Source: Planctomycetota bacterium (GTDB lineage: Bacteria > Planctomycetota > B15-G4 > SIAN01). Taken from it: DNA of 64,000 bases. Position 1 is the stretch's first letter; each line of letters begins with the position of its first letter. The position numbers and the translations under genes are program-made. This document shows positions 49,970-58,946 of this stretch, piece after piece. The notes under the pieces were generated by a model. It ran no database searches, had not been told where the DNA came from, and worked only from the letters and a program-made list of their open reading frames with translations. Where the stretch lies: contig JANQQL010000028.1 of the NCBI GenBank assembly GCA_028289345.1, positions 178,805-242,804 of the forward strand, read 5' to 3'.

Positions 49970-51760
49970 ATGCGTCACCCTCGTTCCGTTGGTGTCCTTG
50001 CTTTGATGACGGCGCTCAGCGCTTCGGCGTTCGCGCAAACGCCGCCAGACCCGATGATCCTTCCGCTCCCCGACGACTGGGTGAAAATGCCGATCGGACC
50101 TGGCCCATTGACCGCTCCCGTCGTCGGCAACTTCACGGCAGAAAACATGCCTTCGGTGGCTCTCTTGGACGGTGGCACTCCCTGGGTCGCCTTCGGACCG
50201 TCCGTGTTTCGGTTCGTCGCGAACATCGACGACACGGCACCGGGCCTCACGACACTGGCGACCCTGACCCAGGGCGGAGCCGACCGGCGCGATGCGCTGA
50301 TCGCCTCGGGGAACTCGGGCCTGGTTCGATACTTGTACGACACGGTCAGTGATGCTTACACGTCCACCGTCCTCGATTCCCAGTGGACCCGGGCGCGGCA
50401 GATTCGCGTGGGCGAAGTCGATGGAACCTCCGGCCTTGACGTCGTCGGAATCTCCGAAGACGGACTGACGATTTTTGTCCAGCCGATTCAAGATGACGGC
50501 ACCCTGCTGCCCGGTTGGTCGTTCGCTCCGAATCGGGAGGCTCACGACCTCGACGTGATGACTTGGGACGGTCAACTCTGCATCACCGCTCAAGTGGCCA
50601 ATGGTTTCGACGTCTACGTGGCTTCTACCGGGACCCGCATCAACCACTTACGAAGCAACTTCCCGTCCCACCTTGCGGTCTCTCGAGGCGGGACCATGGA
50701 TTTGCAGATTTGCTTGATCGACGTTCCAGACGGGCAAGTCATGTTCGCCAGGAACGGCAGCTACTCGGAAGGTCCCTTCGACCTCGCAGAGATCGAGACC
50801 GCTCTACAAGAAGAGCCAGTGATTTACGGGGTCACTTGCGCGGACCGCAACGGCGACGACCGTGGTGACATCGTGGTGCACCTTGGAAACAAGCAGACGA
50901 CCTACGCGATTCCTCGGCAGCCCACCGGCGCAGCCTTCGACGACGCCCTGTACGAGCCCCTTCCCATCACCCACACTCCCGACGACAGCAATTTGGGCAA
51001 TACCGTCGTTCCTGGAGCCGGGGAACTGAGCACCGGGCTCGGAGACGACTTGGTGTTCTTGGACGAAGCGAACCGACGGATCTTCATGGTCGATGGGGTC
51101 GGTGACGCGTTTCCACTGAGACCACTGTCTTATGACTCGATCGTGGACGACCCGGTTCCGCCCGCAATGGTCTCGTACACCGGATCGGAAAGGCTGGTGA
51201 TCGTGCCAGATCCCCTCGGCACCGATCTCTCATCCATCTATACCCACCTGGAGCTGTCTGCTTTTCGACACGCCAACGCGGAAAACGGAGATCTTCTGGA
51301 CGACACACCCTTCCACACAGATTTGATTCCGATCCCCCAAGGAACCACCAAGATCGTCACGGACGTCCCGATTACCGGGATCGCTCAGATCAATTCGGAT
51401 CCGCACTGGCCGGACCATGAGTATGTCTACATCGCCGTCCGTGGAATCGCGTTCAATAACGGCGATCCCCAAGAAGTCATCAAACACCTTGGTGACTACT
51501 TCGTCCACGCGTTCACGGGCAACTTCTACGAGGACGGAACTCCCCCACCTCTGGCTCTCTATCCCAACTGGTACTTCCAGATTGCCTACGGGCCGAGTGC
51601 GCCGGGCGGGTTTTCCGCTTGCGATGTGAACCCGACGATCGAATGTGGCTCCTCGGAGATCGGTGTCTCGATCATCTGCGAAGTCATGCCGCCCTGCGGA
51701 GGCCAGGGTGGTGGCAGCGGCGGCGGCGGAGGTGGTGGCGGCGGCGGCGGCGGAACTTGA
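49970..51760 (+). CDS. Secreted repeat protein, probable beta-propeller, with poly-glycine tail
   Basis: Exported protein of 596 aa, signal MRHPRSVGVLALMTALSASAFA. The body shows repeated units of VGNFTAENMPSVALLDGG, VGEVDGTSGLDVVGISEDG and CADRNGDDRGDIVVHLGNK. This is the D-x-[DN]-G-x-x-D-hhhh pattern of FG-GAP/VCBS-like beta-propeller blades. The C-terminal 200 residues differ and include four or five cysteines. The chain ends with about 19 residues that are nearly all glycine, encoded by a GGC/GGT tract. No catalytic motif was recognised. Function is unknown; a cell-surface binding role is possible. CGGAG precedes the ATG by eight bases. It is convergent with the CHAT gene nine bases away. 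Confidence 0.7.
   Translation: MRHPRSVGVLALMTALSASAFAQTPPDPMILPLPDDWVKMPIGPGPLTAPVVGNFTAENMPSVALLDGGTPWVAFGPSVFRFVANIDDTAPGLTTLATLTQGGADRRDALIASGNSGLVRYLYDTVSDAYTSTVLDSQWTRARQIRVGEVDGTSGLDVVGISEDGLTIFVQPIQDDGTLLPGWSFAPNREAHDLDVMTWDGQLCITAQVANGFDVYVASTGTRINHLRSNFPSHLAVSRGGTMDLQICLIDVPDGQVMFARNGSYSEGPFDLAEIETALQEEPVIYGVTCADRNGDDRGDIVVHLGNKQTTYAIPRQPTGAAFDDALYEPLPITHTPDDSNLGNTVVPGAGELSTGLGDDLVFLDEANRRIFMVDGVGDAFPLRPLSYDSIVDDPVPPAMVSYTGSERLVIVPDPLGTDLSSIYTHLELSAFRHANAENGDLLDDTPFHTDLIPIPQGTTKIVTDVPITGIAQINSDPHWPDHEYVYIAVRGIAFNNGDPQEVIKHLGDYFVHAFTGNFYEDGTPPPLALYPNWYFQIAYGPSAPGGFSACDVNPTIECGSSEIGVSIICEVMPPCGGQGGGSGGGGGGGGGGGGT
51698..51754 (+). repeat. GGN triplet tract encoding poly-glycine
   Basis: A run of nearly uninterrupted GGC/GGT/GGA codons at the 3' end of the propeller gene, broken only by one CAG and one AGC codon. 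As a trinucleotide tract it can change length without shifting frame, so tail length could vary between strains. Confidence 0.8.
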
Positions 51761-51769
51761 GCTCCCCGC

Positions 51770-54355
51770 CTAGGGAGTGAAGTAGGCCCGTTGTCCGTGT
51801 CCGAGTACGTAGGTCGAGTAGGCCTCAAACACGTGAGACGGATCGGTGGCGGTCTGCTCGATTCGCGCTTCGCGAAGGGCGGCCGCCACCGAAACTCCTC
51901 CCCGGAGCTTGCGGTGAAAGCGTGCCATGAGCTGTCGCGTCGCTTCCAACTCGAGCTCCGCTTGCCCCAGGACCACGGCGGAGGCCCCGGCTTTCAGGAA
52001 CGCTCCGCCCAAATGTGCCACTTCATCGTCACCGGATCGCCCCGGGCCGCGGGCGGTTCCACAAGCGGAAAGCACCACGACCGGCCCGACGTCCCAGTTT
52101 TCCACTCGATCGCAGGTCAAGAAGCCGTCATCCGTGGAGTCGGCGGCGAACAACAGCGCGGATCCTCGTTCTCGACCGGGTAAGTACACCCCATGGGCCA
52201 AGAGATGGAGGACCGTCGCCGACGAAAGGTCCAGCGCTTCGATCGACCGGACACTGCAAGCTGTGTTTGAGATCTGCGTCACCCCGTCAGGCGGATAGAA
52301 CGACGTCCAGGACTTGAGGGACGGAGCTCGCTGGGGAGACACGAGCGACCACCGGTCGAGCGACTGTTCTTGCGGCCGGAGATTCTCAATCACCACCAGC
52401 TCAGACTTGCACGGGGCTCGACGCTCCTCCCGTCGCTGCAGGTGCAAGGCGTAGGCGAGGGAGGGCCATCGGTCCACCTCAAACCGACCGCCCACTCGCT
52501 CCCCACTAGATAGAACGACGCACTCCACGGGCATCTGAAAGAACTCATCGGTTCCCAAGATGCTCAGCCGAGTCAACGGCGACAGCGCTTCCTCCAGGAC
52601 GGCTGGAAACATCAGAGCGCCAACCTCTCGTCCCCGCTCCTTCAAGGCCGCCACGGCTCCCGTTCGAACGCTGGCGTCGCTCCAGTTCCCTTGGCGTTGG
52701 ACCAACAACGCCGAGAGCAAACGGCGGGCTGCATTCCGACATCCATCTCGGGGAGGAAGCACAAACGCCTGACTGCCCTGCCGCGTCACCAAAAAAGCGA
52801 ATCCTTGGTCCTTCGACGGCAAGAACAAAAGAATCCCGTGGTCGTCCCGAACCAGTTCCTTTCTGACCGAGGCGACCGTTGCGGGCGGAAGTCCAAGCTC
52901 TCTGGCGCGCGTCCCCGCCGCCTCCGTTTGGAGAAGAATGTCGATGGCCTGGTCGGTTTGCTTCGGCTCCAAAGCGAGGGCCAGTTGCACCATCACGGCG
53001 AGGACCGATCGCCGATCTCCTCGGTCGAGAAAACCCACTCCCCCAGGCCGTTGTGGTGTGGCAAGCCACTGCCGAAGGAACCGGTCGAAAGCCTCCCGCA
53101 TCGGTTGTTCCAGCAGACGCAACTGATCGCGCGAATCTCCTCGAGCGAGGGACAATCGAACCTGATCACGAACCAGGAACGCCTCCTCTTGGGCCGGCCC
53201 GACGCCCGTCCCCCCCTTCTCTCCCAATCGTCGGCGTGACTCCTGCAGCCAAGACTCCGCGATCTCCCAATCCCTCTCTTGAAGCGCAAGATCGACTCGC
53301 ACTCGTTGCGCAAGCAACCTTTGCTCCAGGGAGAGGAAAGGAGACTCCAGCACGCCCTCCACTTTGACTCGCGTCGCCTCTGCATCCTCGCCCGTCTCTC
53401 GGTTTCGCTCGACGAGTGCGAACGCCTCGTACAAGTCGAAGTGCACCCGATGCTCTGGCTCCAGCGCATCCAGCAACCCTTCCTCGGCTCGGGCTTTCGC
53501 GATGCCGTCCAGCATCATCCCGAAGCGCTCGGAGGCCATGGCTAGGTCGGCGGCGTTGACCGCGTGAGTCGCCTTCGCCGTCAGGTCATCGCTCTTTTCG
53601 GCGAACTCGCGCTCGCGGTCGAGTTCTTGAAACGCGAGGTCGTGCAAACCCAAAGCCCGGTACGCCTGGGTCCGGGCACTCGAGAGTCGCGCGCGCCAAA
53701 GGGCGGCTTGTTGTTCCGGCAAATCCTTCTCGCGCAGGTCGAGTCGCTGCTCCATCTCCTCGAGACACTCGAGACCGGCACTCCATTCGGCTCGTTGGCG
53801 GAGGATCTCGGCGAGGAAGTGGCGAAAGGGAAACTCGTAGGTGGAAGAAGTGCCGTGGCGTTTCAGTGCCGAGCGCACTGTCGCCAGGGCAGTGTCCAGA
53901 TCGCCCTGCCGAAGCCAGTGGCGTGCCGCTTCGAACTCGACCCACCCCCCGAAGTCGGACGAAGAGTGGAGGGAGGCCGCTTCCCGAGCTTCCTCGAAGA
54001 CTTCGGCCGCGCTCGGCAAGTCCTCCCCAAACGAGTCGCGGTACTGACCAATGCGAAGGCAGATTCCGAGGAATGCCTGGATCGCGACTTCGTCGTCTTG
54101 TTCCTGAAACAGAACGGGGTCGTGTAGCTCGAAGTACAACTGAGTGGCGGCCAGGACACCTTCTTCGTGCTGCTCTTCGGAGCGCAGCTGATTCGTCGCC
54201 GCGAAAAATCGCTGCCACGGATCCGGCTCTTCTTCTTGAGCCATGGCTCGGAGCCCGCCGGAAGCAATCCAGCACCACAGGAGCCCCGACAGCATCTTGC
54301 ACAGAAACCACGTCCCCGCCCCTAGGCGTTGGACTCGCGCCTGGTCATTGCCCAT
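51770..54355 (-). CDS. Exported TPR-CHAT (caspase-like) protease
   Basis: Protein of 861 aa with an N-terminal signal or anchor (MLSGLLWCWIASGGLRAMA, starting at residue 21). Residues 45-480 are helical TPR-like repeats. The C-terminal domain, about 545-861, is a CHAT domain: VLHLLAHGVYLPG supplies the catalytic His (about 721) and VVVLSACGTARG the catalytic Cys (about 765). The flanks GSALLFA, HLGGAFLKAGASAVVLGQ and SHVFEAYSTYVLGHGQ are typical. Both dyad residues are present, so peptidase activity is expected. It is the third gene after an ECF sigma factor and a membrane anti-sigma-like protein on the same strand, with a 219-base gap. A role in signalling through that anti-sigma factor is an attractive inference. 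An alternative start is the ATG 60 bases downstream. Confidence 0.85.
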   Translation of the reverse strand: MGNDQARVQRLGAGTWFLCKMLSGLLWCWIASGGLRAMAQEEEPDPWQRFFAATNQLRSEEQHEEGVLAATQLYFELHDPVLFQEQDDEVAIQAFLGICLRIGQYRDSFGEDLPSAAEVFEEAREAASLHSSSDFGGWVEFEAARHWLRQGDLDTALATVRSALKRHGTSSTYEFPFRHFLAEILRQRAEWSAGLECLEEMEQRLDLREKDLPEQQAALWRARLSSARTQAYRALGLHDLAFQELDREREFAEKSDDLTAKATHAVNAADLAMASERFGMMLDGIAKARAEEGLLDALEPEHRVHFDLYEAFALVERNRETGEDAEATRVKVEGVLESPFLSLEQRLLAQRVRVDLALQERDWEIAESWLQESRRRLGEKGGTGVGPAQEEAFLVRDQVRLSLARGDSRDQLRLLEQPMREAFDRFLRQWLATPQRPGGVGFLDRGDRRSVLAVMVQLALALEPKQTDQAIDILLQTEAAGTRARELGLPPATVASVRKELVRDDHGILLFLPSKDQGFAFLVTRQGSQAFVLPPRDGCRNAARRLLSALLVQRQGNWSDASVRTGAVAALKERGREVGALMFPAVLEEALSPLTRLSILGTDEFFQMPVECVVLSSGERVGGRFEVDRWPSLAYALHLQRREERRAPCKSELVVIENLRPQEQSLDRWSLVSPQRAPSLKSWTSFYPPDGVTQISNTACSVRSIEALDLSSATVLHLLAHGVYLPGRERGSALLFAADSTDDGFLTCDRVENWDVGPVVVLSACGTARGPGRSGDDEVAHLGGAFLKAGASAVVLGQAELELEATRQLMARFHRKLRGGVSVAAALREARIEQTATDPSHVFEAYSTYVLGHGQRAYFTP

Positions 54356-54574
54356 CGATTCCGTGCCTCGCTTCCATCCTCGAGTCGCTGAGCGTTGCGG
54401 AGCAGATCCGCAATGAGCTCGGGAAACTCTATCTGGAAAGAGGACCGGCGCAGAGACGTGAAGAGCACGGCTTCGGCCGAATCACCGAAAAGAACCCGAA
54501 TGCCGCGGCGCCCATGCAGCGTCGACGCTCAGCGCGAGACACCAAAATGCGACCCACGGATGGGGATCGCTTCC

Positions 54575-55234
54575 TCATCGACGCTGCCGGGAAGCGGTCC
54601 CTGCAAAGTTTCCGACGGGGATTCCGCTCGCATCGTAGAACGTGAGCTCCCAGCGGATCTCATCGGGCCAGGAACTGGTGTTTTCGGGTTGCCACTCGCC
54701 ACCCGTCCGCGGACCACTCGACACGATCTCGGCTCCCGTCGCCGTGTCGAACACGAAAACCTCGAACACTCCGCCAGGGGGAAGAGTCTCGACGAACGAA
54801 AAGACGGAATAATCGTCGGCGAATCCTCGAGCTTCCGTCGCAACCGGGTCATCCGGGCCGAGGAACACGACTGGGTCCGGGTCCCCGGACCGTAGCGCAT
54901 GGCCGGCAAAGAAGGCAATGATCGTCAAGGTGGCCGCCAGGGAAACCCAGCCCGACCATGGAATTTTCATGGGACGCGGGGAGAGCTGGCGGCGGAGGAC
55001 CTCTTCCAAGCGATCGGCTCCGGGCGGGGCGCTCATCTCGGAGGAATGTTCGAGATCTTCGCGGAACTCCTTGCCAGCGGAGTTCAAGGTGTCGAGCAGG
55101 TTTCGTCGTGTCGCCATCTTCGCTTGGCACTCCTCACACGATTCCAAGGCGCTTCGGAGTTCCTCCGAAACGCTCTCTCCGCGAAACAAATCTCGCAGAG
55201 CGTCGTCATGCAGACTGGTGTGGGGACCGTCCAA
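54575..55234 (-). CDS. Probable membrane anti-sigma factor
   Basis: Single-pass membrane protein of 219 aa. The cytoplasmic part (1-93) contains SCEECQAKMATRRNLLDTL, a CxxC pair like the end of the zinc anti-sigma (zf-HC2) motif, but the His three residues before the first Cys is Ala, so the zinc site is incomplete. A helix at about 95-113 (VSLAATLTIIAFFAGHAL) leads to a C-terminal domain outside the cytoplasm with a beta-rich pattern (GGVFEVFVFDTATGAEIV, EIRWELTFYDASG). The start is TTG 55234 with GGAG seven bases upstream, inside the sigma gene (29-base overlap). Overlap with an ECF gene and this topology fit an anti-sigma factor. The domain outside resembles those cleaved or ligand-bound in other systems (inference). 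Confidence 0.7.
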   Translation of the reverse strand: MDGPHTSLHDDALRDLFRGESVSEELRSALESCEECQAKMATRRNLLDTLNSAGKEFREDLEHSSEMSAPPGADRLEEVLRRQLSPRPMKIPWSGWVSLAATLTIIAFFAGHALRSGDPDPVVFLGPDDPVATEARGFADDYSVFSFVETLPPGGVFEVFVFDTATGAEIVSSGPRTGGEWQPENTSSWPDEIRWELTFYDASGIPVGNFAGTASRQRR

Positions 55235-55835
55235 CCTGTTGCTCCACGCTGCGGTTTTCGAAGAACTCCTGGAGTTTCTCCAAGCCACGGTAGTACCAGC
55301 TTTTGGCCGTGCTGGTGGGCACGCCAAGCTGCTCCGCAGCATCCTGAAAGCTCTTTTCGTCGAAATGGCGAAGCCGAATGATGTCGGCCTCTCGCGGTTC
55401 GAGGGTCTCCAATCCTCGGTACAACTCTTCATGGGCCCAGGGCGAAGATTCCTGTGCAGACGCCGCCTGTCGACGCACTTCCACGGCAAGGTCCCGATGC
55501 CGGCCGCGCTTTCGAATCTCGTTCATGAGCTCGAACACGCAGATCTGGTACACCCAGCTTTCCAGGGAAGCGTATCCCGGGAAACCGTCCAACTTGCGCC
55601 AGATCACCACCAGCACGTCTTGTACCAGGTCGGCCAGGTCGTCGCTGCCAAGCGGCCTCCCCAAACGCAAGTTGCGGGTCGCCAAGATCCTCGGAACGCA
55701 TTGCATGCGCTCCAAGAACTGGCGAACCGATGCCTCATCCCCTCGACGAACCGAATCGATCAGTCGAGAGTCCTGGCCGGGATGGTCGGTGTCGTTCAAT
55801 CGTTGCCGTTGCAAAACTGGAAACCCCGCAACCAA
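55206..55835 (-). CDS. ECF sigma factor of the CHAT operon
   Basis: Sigma factor of about 209 aa. Region 2: DLADLVQDVLVVIWRKLDGF then SLESWVYQICVFELMNEIRK. Region 4: LEPREADIIRLRHFDEKSFQ and LGVPTSTAKSWYYRGLEKLQ, with the helix-turn-helix. The start is uncertain: TTG 55835 follows AAGGAG by nine bases, and GTG 55871 is also in frame with no good site. The gene overlaps the anti-sigma-like gene by 29 bases. It differs clearly from the three kinase-linked ECF factors in this window. It probably drives its own operon, as is common for ECF/anti-sigma pairs. Confidence 0.87.
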   Translation of the reverse strand: MVAGFPVLQRQRLNDTDHPGQDSRLIDSVRRGDEASVRQFLERMQCVPRILATRNLRLGRPLGSDDLADLVQDVLVVIWRKLDGFPGYASLESWVYQICVFELMNEIRKRGRHRDLAVEVRRQAASAQESSPWAHEELYRGLETLEPREADIIRLRHFDEKSFQDAAEQLGVPTSTAKSWYYRGLEKLQEFFENRSVEQQVGRSPHQSA

Positions 55836-56225
55836 GGCTGCCTTCTCCTTCGGGCAGACCTCTTTCGTCACAGGGCGCGAATCGGGTCGAACTTTCGAGG
55901 TTATTCAATCATTCCGCGCGTTTTTTTGGGATTTCCAAACTCTCGTGGCCCCCCGCGACGGGATCAAGACAAGAGACGATTCGCCCGTACCCAGCGGCTG
56001 CTCGCCGTTCTCGTGGGGCACGGTGGGCAGCCGCCCCGTCTCTTGATCGCACCGCCGACGGCCCGCGAACCGCCGGCGGCTGCAAACGCCCGGGCGAACG
56101 AGCACTCCGCACCGGGGGGTCGGGTTCTCGCTCCCTGCCACCCGGTGCACTTTCTCGGGCTTCCGGACGCCAGGCTCTCGGCCGAGTATCATCCTGGTTC
56201 CATCGTCTCCACATTCTCGCGGCGC
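55836..56225. other. Intergenic region between divergent genes
   Basis: About 390 bases between the ECF gene and the dioxygenase gene. Long open frames cross it on both strands but are shadows produced by GC-rich codon bias. A run of eight T at 55920-55927 on the plus strand is the only AT-rich spot. Promoters for both directions should lie here; none was assigned. Confidence 0.45.
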
Positions 56226-57254
56226 ATGAGCCAAAGCCCCTCCCCCACGCAACCAAGACCCCGCGTCCCCTCCTCAGGGAAGGACCCGCTCCCTTTCGGG
56301 GGAACGTGGTTGGATCAGTCCGACGCCCCGTCCCGGCTCGCCTCTCTCCTCGAACGAGGCCAGCTATCGCCGGACAACCATTCGCACCTCGAACACTTTC
56401 GCGACAAAGGGTTCCTCGTTCTGGAAGGCGCGGTCTCTCAGGACCAACTGACGGCCATGCAAGGGGCCCTGGACCGGTCTTGGGCCAGCGGCGACCGTCG
56501 CATTCACGTCGAGCATTTTCTTCGGGGGGAAAAGGCGCTCGAGCCGGTCCGCCCCGAACTTCGTCATGAACGGACCAAGCTCTTGGACGCCTACGCATGG
56601 TCCGAGGAGGTTCGCGCCGGATTGTTCCGCGACCCTCTGATCGGAGTCTTGAGGAGCCTTTTCGACTCGGATCCCATGGCTTTCCAATCCCTGTACTTCG
56701 AACGGGGCACCGAACAACCCATCCATCAGGACACCGCCTTCGTCGGGGTTCGACGTCCTTTGGAGTTCGTGGGAACCTGGCTCGCCCTGGAAGACATCCA
56801 CGAGGGTTCCGGAGAGCTGGAGTACTACGAAGGGAGTCACCGGATCCCCCACTACGAGTTCCCCGGTCCCTCGAAGAAGATGCCCGCGCAGTATCCGGAC
56901 GAACAGCGCTACCTCGACTCCCTTCACCAGAAGTCCCAGGAGCGAGGCCTGGTGCGCAGTCAGTTCCGTCCGCGGCGCGGGGACTTGGTGATCTGGCATG
57001 CCGATCTGTGCCACGGCGGTTCCCGACAGACCAATCCGGCCTTGACCCGGCGTAGCCTGGTGACGCACTTTTGCCCCGTGGACAACGACCCGGACTACTT
57101 CTCCAAGTACCCCCATGGCGGACGCCAACGACACGCTCCCAGCGGGGCCTACTTCTGCCACCCTCTCCGAGATTCGAACTCCTGGTGGGGCCGGCTCGGA
57201 CTCCGTGGGGTGGCGTTGGCGAAGATGTCGCTCCATCGCCTAAGAGGACGCTGA
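56226..57254 (+). CDS. Phytanoyl-CoA dioxygenase (PhyH) family protein
   Basis: Fe(II)/2-oxoglutarate oxygenase of 342 aa. The facial triad is visible as HQDTAF (HxD, near residue 163) and the distal His in DLVIWHADLCHGGSRQTN. The 2-oxoglutarate-binding Arg is probably in LTRRSLVTHFCP. FRDKGFLVLEGAVSQDQLTA is the typical N-terminal strand of the family. Substrates of bacterial PhyH proteins are varied (lipids, amino acids, natural products), so none is assigned. A frame open far upstream was rejected because it is antisense to the ECF and anti-sigma genes; ATG 56226 fits the family length. The gene stands alone, just before the low-GC island. Confidence 0.88.
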   Translation: MSQSPSPTQPRPRVPSSGKDPLPFGGTWLDQSDAPSRLASLLERGQLSPDNHSHLEHFRDKGFLVLEGAVSQDQLTAMQGALDRSWASGDRRIHVEHFLRGEKALEPVRPELRHERTKLLDAYAWSEEVRAGLFRDPLIGVLRSLFDSDPMAFQSLYFERGTEQPIHQDTAFVGVRRPLEFVGTWLALEDIHEGSGELEYYEGSHRIPHYEFPGPSKKMPAQYPDEQRYLDSLHQKSQERGLVRSQFRPRRGDLVIWHADLCHGGSRQTNPALTRRSLVTHFCPVDNDPDYFSKYPHGGRQRHAPSGAYFCHPLRDSNSWWGRLGLRGVALAKMSLHRLRGR

Positions 57255-57598
57255 GTCGAGCCCTCCAAGACGGTTCAGAGCATCCATGCGCGCACATTCA
57301 GCGCGATTGGACCAAAAAGTGTATGCAAACAACGGCATCGCACCCCTCAGCAGCGCCCTACAACTGTAGCGAGGGATCCTCAAGACTGCTCCCGGACGCA
57401 CCCGCCAACCATGTCAATCATCCTCCACGAGGGCCATGAACACCAGTCAGTTGCACTGCAGCAGTGTGCGGTTCTATGAGATCGAAGCGTTGACCTTCTC
57501 GCCAAGAACTCCACAATATCGTGGCGGGAAGCATACGACCTCCAATTGTGGAGCGAGTCACCACCAACAGTCACTCCCTCAACCATCAGAACGAAAGC
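57255..57598. other. Left border of the low-GC island
   Basis: About 344 bases in which base composition shifts from the GC-rich background to a lower GC content. Small frames exist, for example a 38-codon one from ATG 57323 and a 108-codon one from 57436. Neither has a ribosome site or recognisable content. No tRNA, inverted repeat or direct repeat marking an insertion end was seen. Confidence 0.4.
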
Positions 57599-58744
57599 AT
57601 GCTACGCCCGATCACGCATTTCGCCTTTCGATGCCTGGCGGAAGCCCGCACCTGCCCCTCGAAACGAAGGTGCGACGAATCCGTTTTCCGGGTCTTTTCG
57701 AAGATCGCTCGTGTCTTCGGCTACGAGGAAGCATCGACAATCGCCGAGCCGTGGTTCCTTGATTCTGCATACTTATTGGCGGAAGCGGTTCTTGCGACTC
57801 CTTCCGGCGCCGAAATACAGTTCCCCTGGCCGATGGTCGTAAGCCTCAGCACAACCAACTACTGCTCACATGGCTGTACCATTTGCGTATCCAACTCGGT
57901 GGCGAATCTCGGTCGCCGATCGATTCCGCTTTCCTCAGTTTCCACCCTTGCTTCAACACCGATTCCCCATTTCATACTCTCCGGAGGTGAGCCGGGGCAG
58001 TCCCACAACCTCAAGGAAATCACAAACATATTACTAAGCGCGAAGAAAGACGTTTACGTCGCCACCGCCAGCTCGGCACGATCCCTCGCGCCAGTGTTCG
58101 AGAAGTACCCCAATCAAGTGACCATCCTTGTGTCATTTTGGGGCGAACCAAGGCAGCACGACGAGATCCGAGGGGAGGGCTCCTACCAACGCGCACTTGC
58201 TACCATCGAAGAGCTAAGAAATCTGCCAGTGCGCTGCTCCATTAACTATGTAGTCACCGAATCCGGCACGAGTGCGTTGCACTGGATCACCAAGGTGGCC
58301 TCCCAACTTCCCGCCCATCGCATCTTCATCACGAGAAAAATCGAATTCGGACGAGGCGCAGCAACAACGGCTTCACACCACGACTCCGACCTGAGCAAGG
58401 AGATCAGGCGCCTCCAGCAACAAGACCGTCGGATCGTGTATGGCATCCCAAGTACCGACGCTGCGCCATGGCATCAGCGCCTTGCCGAGTCACTGATCGG
58501 CTTAAAGCTGCCAAGGGACTGCGGGGCTGCGACATGGGCAATGCATGTTGACCATCGCGGCGTATGTCAGCCGTGCTTTGCCTCTCGACCTTCCGAAGCA
58601 CCCCCCCCCTCCTCGACTTTGGAATTTCACAAAGCATGGAGAGCACTTCAATCCGGGAGAGCCCGGACAAACAGGCAATTGGTGAAAAAGGACGCTTGTC
58701 GAGCCGAACAAATTACGGGAGCAACGCCATTCGCACCGCAATAA
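57599..58744 (+). CDS. Radical SAM protein with SPASM-like C-terminal cysteines
   Basis: Iron-sulfur enzyme of about 381 aa. The radical SAM cluster motif CSHGCTIC (CxxxCxxC, residues 89, 93 and 96) follows a strand VVSLSTTNY. The SAM-binding GGEP motif is in ILSGGEPGQSHNL. A C-terminal set of cysteines (RDCGAATWAMHVDHRGVCQPCF) resembles a twitch/SPASM auxiliary-cluster region. The first 75 residues are an extra helical part. Start choice is weak: ATG 57599 or GTG 57521, neither with a good ribosome site. Codon use and GC content differ from the rest of the window. The substrate is unknown. SPASM enzymes often modify peptides, but no precursor peptide was recognised nearby. Confidence 0.8.
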   Translation: MLRPITHFAFRCLAEARTCPSKRRCDESVFRVFSKIARVFGYEEASTIAEPWFLDSAYLLAEAVLATPSGAEIQFPWPMVVSLSTTNYCSHGCTICVSNSVANLGRRSIPLSSVSTLASTPIPHFILSGGEPGQSHNLKEITNILLSAKKDVYVATASSARSLAPVFEKYPNQVTILVSFWGEPRQHDEIRGEGSYQRALATIEELRNLPVRCSINYVVTESGTSALHWITKVASQLPAHRIFITRKIEFGRGAATTASHHDSDLSKEIRRLQQQDRRIVYGIPSTDAAPWHQRLAESLIGLKLPRDCGAATWAMHVDHRGVCQPCFASRPSEAPPPSSTLEFHKAWRALQSGRARTNRQLVKKDACRAEQITGATPFAPQ

Positions 58745-58941
58745 GGGCCTTTTTGTGGATCATGGCGACACCCGTGCTGCTTTTCGCGCTGGTGTTCGCC
58801 GTACCGATCTGCGTCACAGTCGGCGCGATCACTTCGACGGAGAGTCGGGCTGGAGCCTCCCTGATACTCCTCATCGGCCTCACAGTCTCAACTGCCTTCT
58901 GGTACGGCTTGTGGCTTGCGGTCAACAAATTGGCTTTCTAG
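58636..58941 (+). CDS. Small two-helix membrane protein of unknown function
   Basis: A frame of 101 codons overlapping the radical SAM gene by 109 bases in another frame. The product has a charged N-terminus (about 40 residues) and two helices, MATPVLLFALVFAVPICVTV and ASLILLIGLTVSTAFWYGLW. A shorter version from ATG 58762 (59 aa) would avoid the overlap and keeps both helices. The helices make the frame credible, but the start is open. It ends five bases before the next gene, so the two are probably co-expressed. Confidence 0.5.
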   Translation: MESTSIRESPDKQAIGEKGRLSSRTNYGSNAIRTAIRAFLWIMATPVLLFALVFAVPICVTVGAITSTESRAGASLILLIGLTVSTAFWYGLWLAVNKLAF

Positions 58942-58946
58942 CAACG

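Noticed and set aside
54918..56225. Long upstream extension of the PhyH frame
   Set aside because: It runs antisense through the anti-sigma and ECF genes; ATG 56226 gives the normal length for the family.
55909..57297. 462-codon minus-strand frame opposite the PhyH gene
   Set aside because: Arg/Gly/Pro-rich translation without hydrophobic core or motif; the HxD...H triad is on the plus strand.
57323..57439. 38-codon frame before the radical SAM gene as a RiPP precursor
   Set aside because: No ribosome site, no leader-like sequence and no repeated Cys/Ser/Thr core; too little to support a peptide precursor.
57436..57762. 108-codon frame overlapping the start of the radical SAM gene
   Set aside because: Its product is basic and motif-free and most of it overlaps the better supported radical SAM frame.
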